From assembly GCA_030653435.1 (NCBI GenBank), contig JAURZI010000136.1, positions 1 through 37,475 of the forward strand: a stretch of 37,475 bases of DNA, read 5' to 3'. The notes under the pieces were generated by a model. That model searched no databases, was not told the origin of the DNA, and saw only the letters and a program-made list of their open reading frames with translations. Numbering within the stretch: the first letter of the stretch is position 1; each line of letters starts with the position of its first letter. The stretch comes from Methylovulum sp. (GTDB lineage Bacteria; Pseudomonadota; Gammaproteobacteria; Methylococcales; Methylomonadaceae). The position numbers were made by a program, and so were the translations under genes. Shown here in pieces: positions 35,044-37,475 of the stretch.

Positions 35044-35337
35044 ATGCAGACCCTAGCCATAGAAGACGAACTAAGCATCTTCACCGCCGCCGCCCAAAAG
35101 CCTGTGTTGCTGGCATTCCTGGACAGCGGTGACGACCTGGAGCTGAATCTGGCCCGGGTCAACGAAATCGACACAGCCGGCCTACAGCTGCTGATCCTGT
35201 TGAAACGGGAAGCGGCGCAACGCGGCAAGGCCCTGCGCTTTGTCATGCACAGCAAGGCGGTGCTGGGCGTGCTGGAACTGGCGAGGCTGACCAGCGCCTT
35301 CGGCGACCCGGTCGTGCTGGCGCATAACGGGGGTTGA
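35044..35337 (+). CDS. STAS-domain protein
   Basis: Cytoplasmic protein of 97 residues with the STAS fold (sulfate transporter and anti-sigma factor antagonist). LNLARVNEIDTAGLQLLILLKREA is the conserved strand-helix segment, with a Thr at the position phosphorylated in SpoIIAA-like proteins (IDTAG). FVMHSKAVLGVLELARLTSAF forms the following helix. It is followed four bases later by cheA, so it belongs to the chemotaxis operon. STAS proteins at this position are common in alternative chemosensory clusters and may be scaffold or switch proteins. CGGAG precedes the ATG. Confidence 0.88.
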   Translation: MQTLAIEDELSIFTAAAQKPVLLAFLDSGDDLELNLARVNEIDTAGLQLLILLKREAAQRGKALRFVMHSKAVLGVLELARLTSAFGDPVVLAHNGG

Positions 35338-35341
35338 TGCG

Positions 35342-37475
35342 ATGGAACTGGACAAAGACATGCAGGAAGCGCTGGGCACCTTCACGGTAGAAAGCACCGA
35401 ACTGCTGCAAGACATGGAAACCGGCCTGCTGGAGCTGGAAAGCATCAGCGAACCGGCGGAAACGATCAACGCCATCTTCCGTGCGGCGCACACCATCAAA
35501 GGCTCGGCGGGGCTGTTCGGGCTGGAACACATCGTGCGTTTCACGCACGTCGTCGAAAGCGTGCTGGACAAACTCCGTGACGGCAAACTGACCATCACCT
35601 CCGCGCTGGTCGGGGCGCTGCTGCCGTGTTGCGATCATCTGGGCGTACTGAACCGCGACGTCATCGCCGGGCGACTGGAGGAAGACCCGGCGCTGGTCGC
35701 CGACGGCCAGCGACTGCTGGACGCACTGCGGCCCTACCTGGACAAGCCGACCACCACGGCCCCGCCCTCCATGGTGGCCCGCCAGGACGACACCGGGCGT
35801 GTCGAAACCATAACCGCCGATGCGGGCGCCACCGGCAACTGGCTGCTGCTGCTGCAATTTGGCGAAAACTGCCTGCGCGACGGCATGGACCCCTTATCTT
35901 TCATCCACTACCTGGGCAGCCTGGGCGAGATCATCGGGCTGACCACCTTCAGCCAAGCCATGCCCGAAGCCGCCGACATGAACCCGGAAAGCAACTACCT
36001 GGGCTTCGAAATCAGCCTGAACAGCAACGCCGACAAAGCCACGATAGAAAACGTCTTCGACTTCATCCGCGACGGCAGCCATATCCACATCCTGCCGCTG
36101 GAAAACCGCATTCCCTACTACATCGGGTTGATCCAGGCACAGGGCGAAGACGATGCCAAACTGGGCGAACTGCTGCTGAACAGCGGCGCAATCACTGCAC
36201 GGGAACTGGAAGAAGGCCTCAAAGCCCAGCAAGCTCAAGATGACGCACAAGCGCCCGCGCGCATCGGCGAGATCCTGGTGAGCCAGCACGCCGTGCAACG
36301 GCCGCTAGTCGACGCGGCGCTGAGCAAACAACAACAGAACAAAGACAACAAAGTCCGGGAAAGCCAAAGCATCCGGGTCGACGCCGAACGGCTGGACAAA
36401 CTGATCGACCTGGTCGGCGAACTGATCACAGCGACCGCCGCCGCCAGTCTGCAAGGCCACAAGACCGGCGATCTGGCCTTGCAGGAAGCGAACGCCACGG
36501 TCAACAGTCTGGTCGAAGGCGTGCGCGACAGCGCCCTGCAACTGAGGATGGTGCCGATAAGCACGACCTTCAGTCGCTTCCAGCGGGTCGTGCACGACGT
36601 CAGCAAAGAACTGGGCAAAGACATCCGGCTAGTGATCGATGGCGGCGACACCGAAGTGGACAAATCGGTGGTCGAAAAAATCAGCGACCCATTGCTGCAC
36701 CTGGTCCGCAACGCCATGGATCACGGTATCGAAGCGGCGGCGCAACGCGCCGAACGGGGCAAACCGGCGCAAGGCCAACTACGGCTGAACGCCCACCACA
36801 GCTCCGGCAACATCGTCATCGAAGTCAGTGACGACGGCGGCGGCCTGGACCGCGAACGCATCCTCGCGAAAGCCATCGAGCGCGACCTGGTGAAGCCGGG
36901 CGCGGCGCTCAGCGACCAAGAGATCTACGGGCTGATCTTCGAGCCGGGCTTCTCCACCGTCGAACAGGTTTCCAACCTATCGGGGCGTGGCGTCGGCATG
37001 GACGTGGTCAAGCGCAACATCACCGAACTGCGCGGAGCGATCCACATCGACAGCCAACCGGGCCTGGGCACGACCATAAAACTGCACCTGCCGCTGACGT
37101 TGGCAATCATCGACGGCTTCCTGGCCGGCGTGGGCTCAGCCTCATACGTAATCCCGCTGGACCGGGTGGTCGAATGCGTGGCGTTGCCCGCGGACGACCA
37201 CGGCGACTACATGGAACTGCGGGGCGAAGTGCTGCCGTTCATCCGCCTGCGGCAGCTGTTCCGCCAGCAGGATGCACCGGGGCAGCGGCAAAACGTCATC
37301 GTCGTCGAGCATCTGGGCATGAAGGCCGGGTTGGTGGTCGACCGGCTACTGGGCGAGCTGCAAGCGGTCATCAAGCCGCTGGGCAAGCTGTTCGGGCATG
37401 TGCAGGGCGTGGGCGGCTCGACCATCCTGGGCAGCGGCGAAGTGGCGCTGATTATTGATGTGGCGGCTTTGCTAA
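35342..37475 (+). CDS. cheA: Chemotaxis histidine kinase CheA (3' truncated by window end)
   Basis: Open from ATG 35342 to the last base, 711 codons, no stop, so it continues outside. The HPt domain has the phospho-acceptor His50 (AAHTIKGSAGLFGLEH). A middle domain (about 165-265, WLLLLQFGENCLRDGMDPL ... VFDFIRDG) follows. Residues 273-330 hold two motifs resembling the MshEN c-di-GMP-binding signature: KLGELLLNSGAITARELEEG with Q296, and RIGEILVSQHAVQRPLVDAA with Q330. Then come the dimerisation helices (RVDAERLDKLIDLVGELI), the ATPase with N box RNAMDHGIE and GRGVGMDVV, and a CheW-like domain (LAIIDGFLAGVGSASYVIPL). It would phosphorylate CheY/CheB in response to receptors. Other che genes presumably follow. 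Confidence 0.96.
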   Translation, partial: MELDKDMQEALGTFTVESTELLQDMETGLLELESISEPAETINAIFRAAHTIKGSAGLFGLEHIVRFTHVVESVLDKLRDGKLTITSALVGALLPCCDHLGVLNRDVIAGRLEEDPALVADGQRLLDALRPYLDKPTTTAPPSMVARQDDTGRVETITADAGATGNWLLLLQFGENCLRDGMDPLSFIHYLGSLGEIIGLTTFSQAMPEAADMNPESNYLGFEISLNSNADKATIENVFDFIRDGSHIHILPLENRIPYYIGLIQAQGEDDAKLGELLLNSGAITARELEEGLKAQQAQDDAQAPARIGEILVSQHAVQRPLVDAALSKQQQNKDNKVRESQSIRVDAERLDKLIDLVGELITATAAASLQGHKTGDLALQEANATVNSLVEGVRDSALQLRMVPISTTFSRFQRVVHDVSKELGKDIRLVIDGGDTEVDKSVVEKISDPLLHLVRNAMDHGIEAAAQRAERGKPAQGQLRLNAHHSSGNIVIEVSDDGGGLDRERILAKAIERDLVKPGAALSDQEIYGLIFEPGFSTVEQVSNLSGRGVGMDVVKRNITELRGAIHIDSQPGLGTTIKLHLPLTLAIIDGFLAGVGSASYVIPLDRVVECVALPADDHGDYMELRGEVLPFIRLRQLFRQQDAPGQRQNVIVVEHLGMKAGLVVDRLLGELQAVIKPLGKLFGHVQGVGGSTILGSGEVALIIDVAALL

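Noticed and set aside
35626-36243. A 205-residue plus-strand frame inside cheA
   Set aside because: Arginine- and proline-rich shadow frame of cheA; no ribosome-binding site and no recognisable motif.
1-37475. CRISPR arrays, tRNA and rRNA genes, and complete insertion sequences
   Set aside because: No spaced direct repeats, cloverleaf sequences, rRNA blocks or full transposase genes were seen in reading both strands.

Overview
The window looks like a chromosomal segment of a gammaproteobacterium. A methanotroph of the Methylococcales type is my best guess: it has a Methylococcus-like single-domain bacteriohemerythrin, poly-HAMP methyl-accepting proteins, a glcDEF-type glycolate oxidase and a moderate base composition. 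This is inference; no methane monooxygenase, rRNA or tRNA gene is present to settle it.

Layout. Bases 1-742 hold a small exported retropepsin-like aspartyl protease that converges on two minus-strand chemoreceptor genes (824-5399). The receptors share an almost identical C-terminal signalling block and end in a CheR-docking-like EWEEF tail. A tightly overlapping minus-strand operon follows (8110 to 5476): outer-membrane barrel with a coiled coil, tetrahaem c-type cytochrome, and a membrane HAMP protein, suggesting periplasmic or outer-membrane electron transfer coupled to a membrane module. From 8.4 to 10.2 kb are small genes: a secreted protein with a Tudor-knot/chromo-like tail, two single-helix membrane proteins of 29 and 34 residues, and a basic 86-residue protein. 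From 10.3 to 14.9 kb lies CPBP protease-glcE-glcF-glcD, with a REP-like palindrome between glcF and glcD. Then come dnaE, a bacteriohemerythrin with its own terminator, a lone response regulator whose Shine-Dalgarno abuts an IS5-like remnant, a DUF2934 protein and a PAS-PAS-LuxR regulator preceded by helically phased 11-bp repeats.

The plus-strand half (22.4-37.5 kb) carries a third chemoreceptor with 91-residue internal repeats, a stand-alone HEAGH metallopeptidase-like protein, a 1272-residue PAS/GAF/GGDEF/EAL protein with intact motifs, a RelE/XRE toxin-antitoxin pair that may be leaderless, a DUF1640 coiled-coil protein, sbcC without sbcD beside it, and the start of a chemotaxis operon (STAS protein, then cheA, which runs off the window end). 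A candidate structured RNA leader, a 13-bp closing stem enclosing two hairpins, precedes the STAS gene.

Common theme: signal transduction. Three receptors, a CheA, an anti-sigma-antagonist-like STAS protein and a c-di-GMP turnover enzyme are present. The CheA linker carries two motifs resembling the c-di-GMP-binding MshEN signature, which would tie the second-messenger and chemosensory arms together if confirmed. No CRISPR array, prophage or complete insertion sequence was seen.
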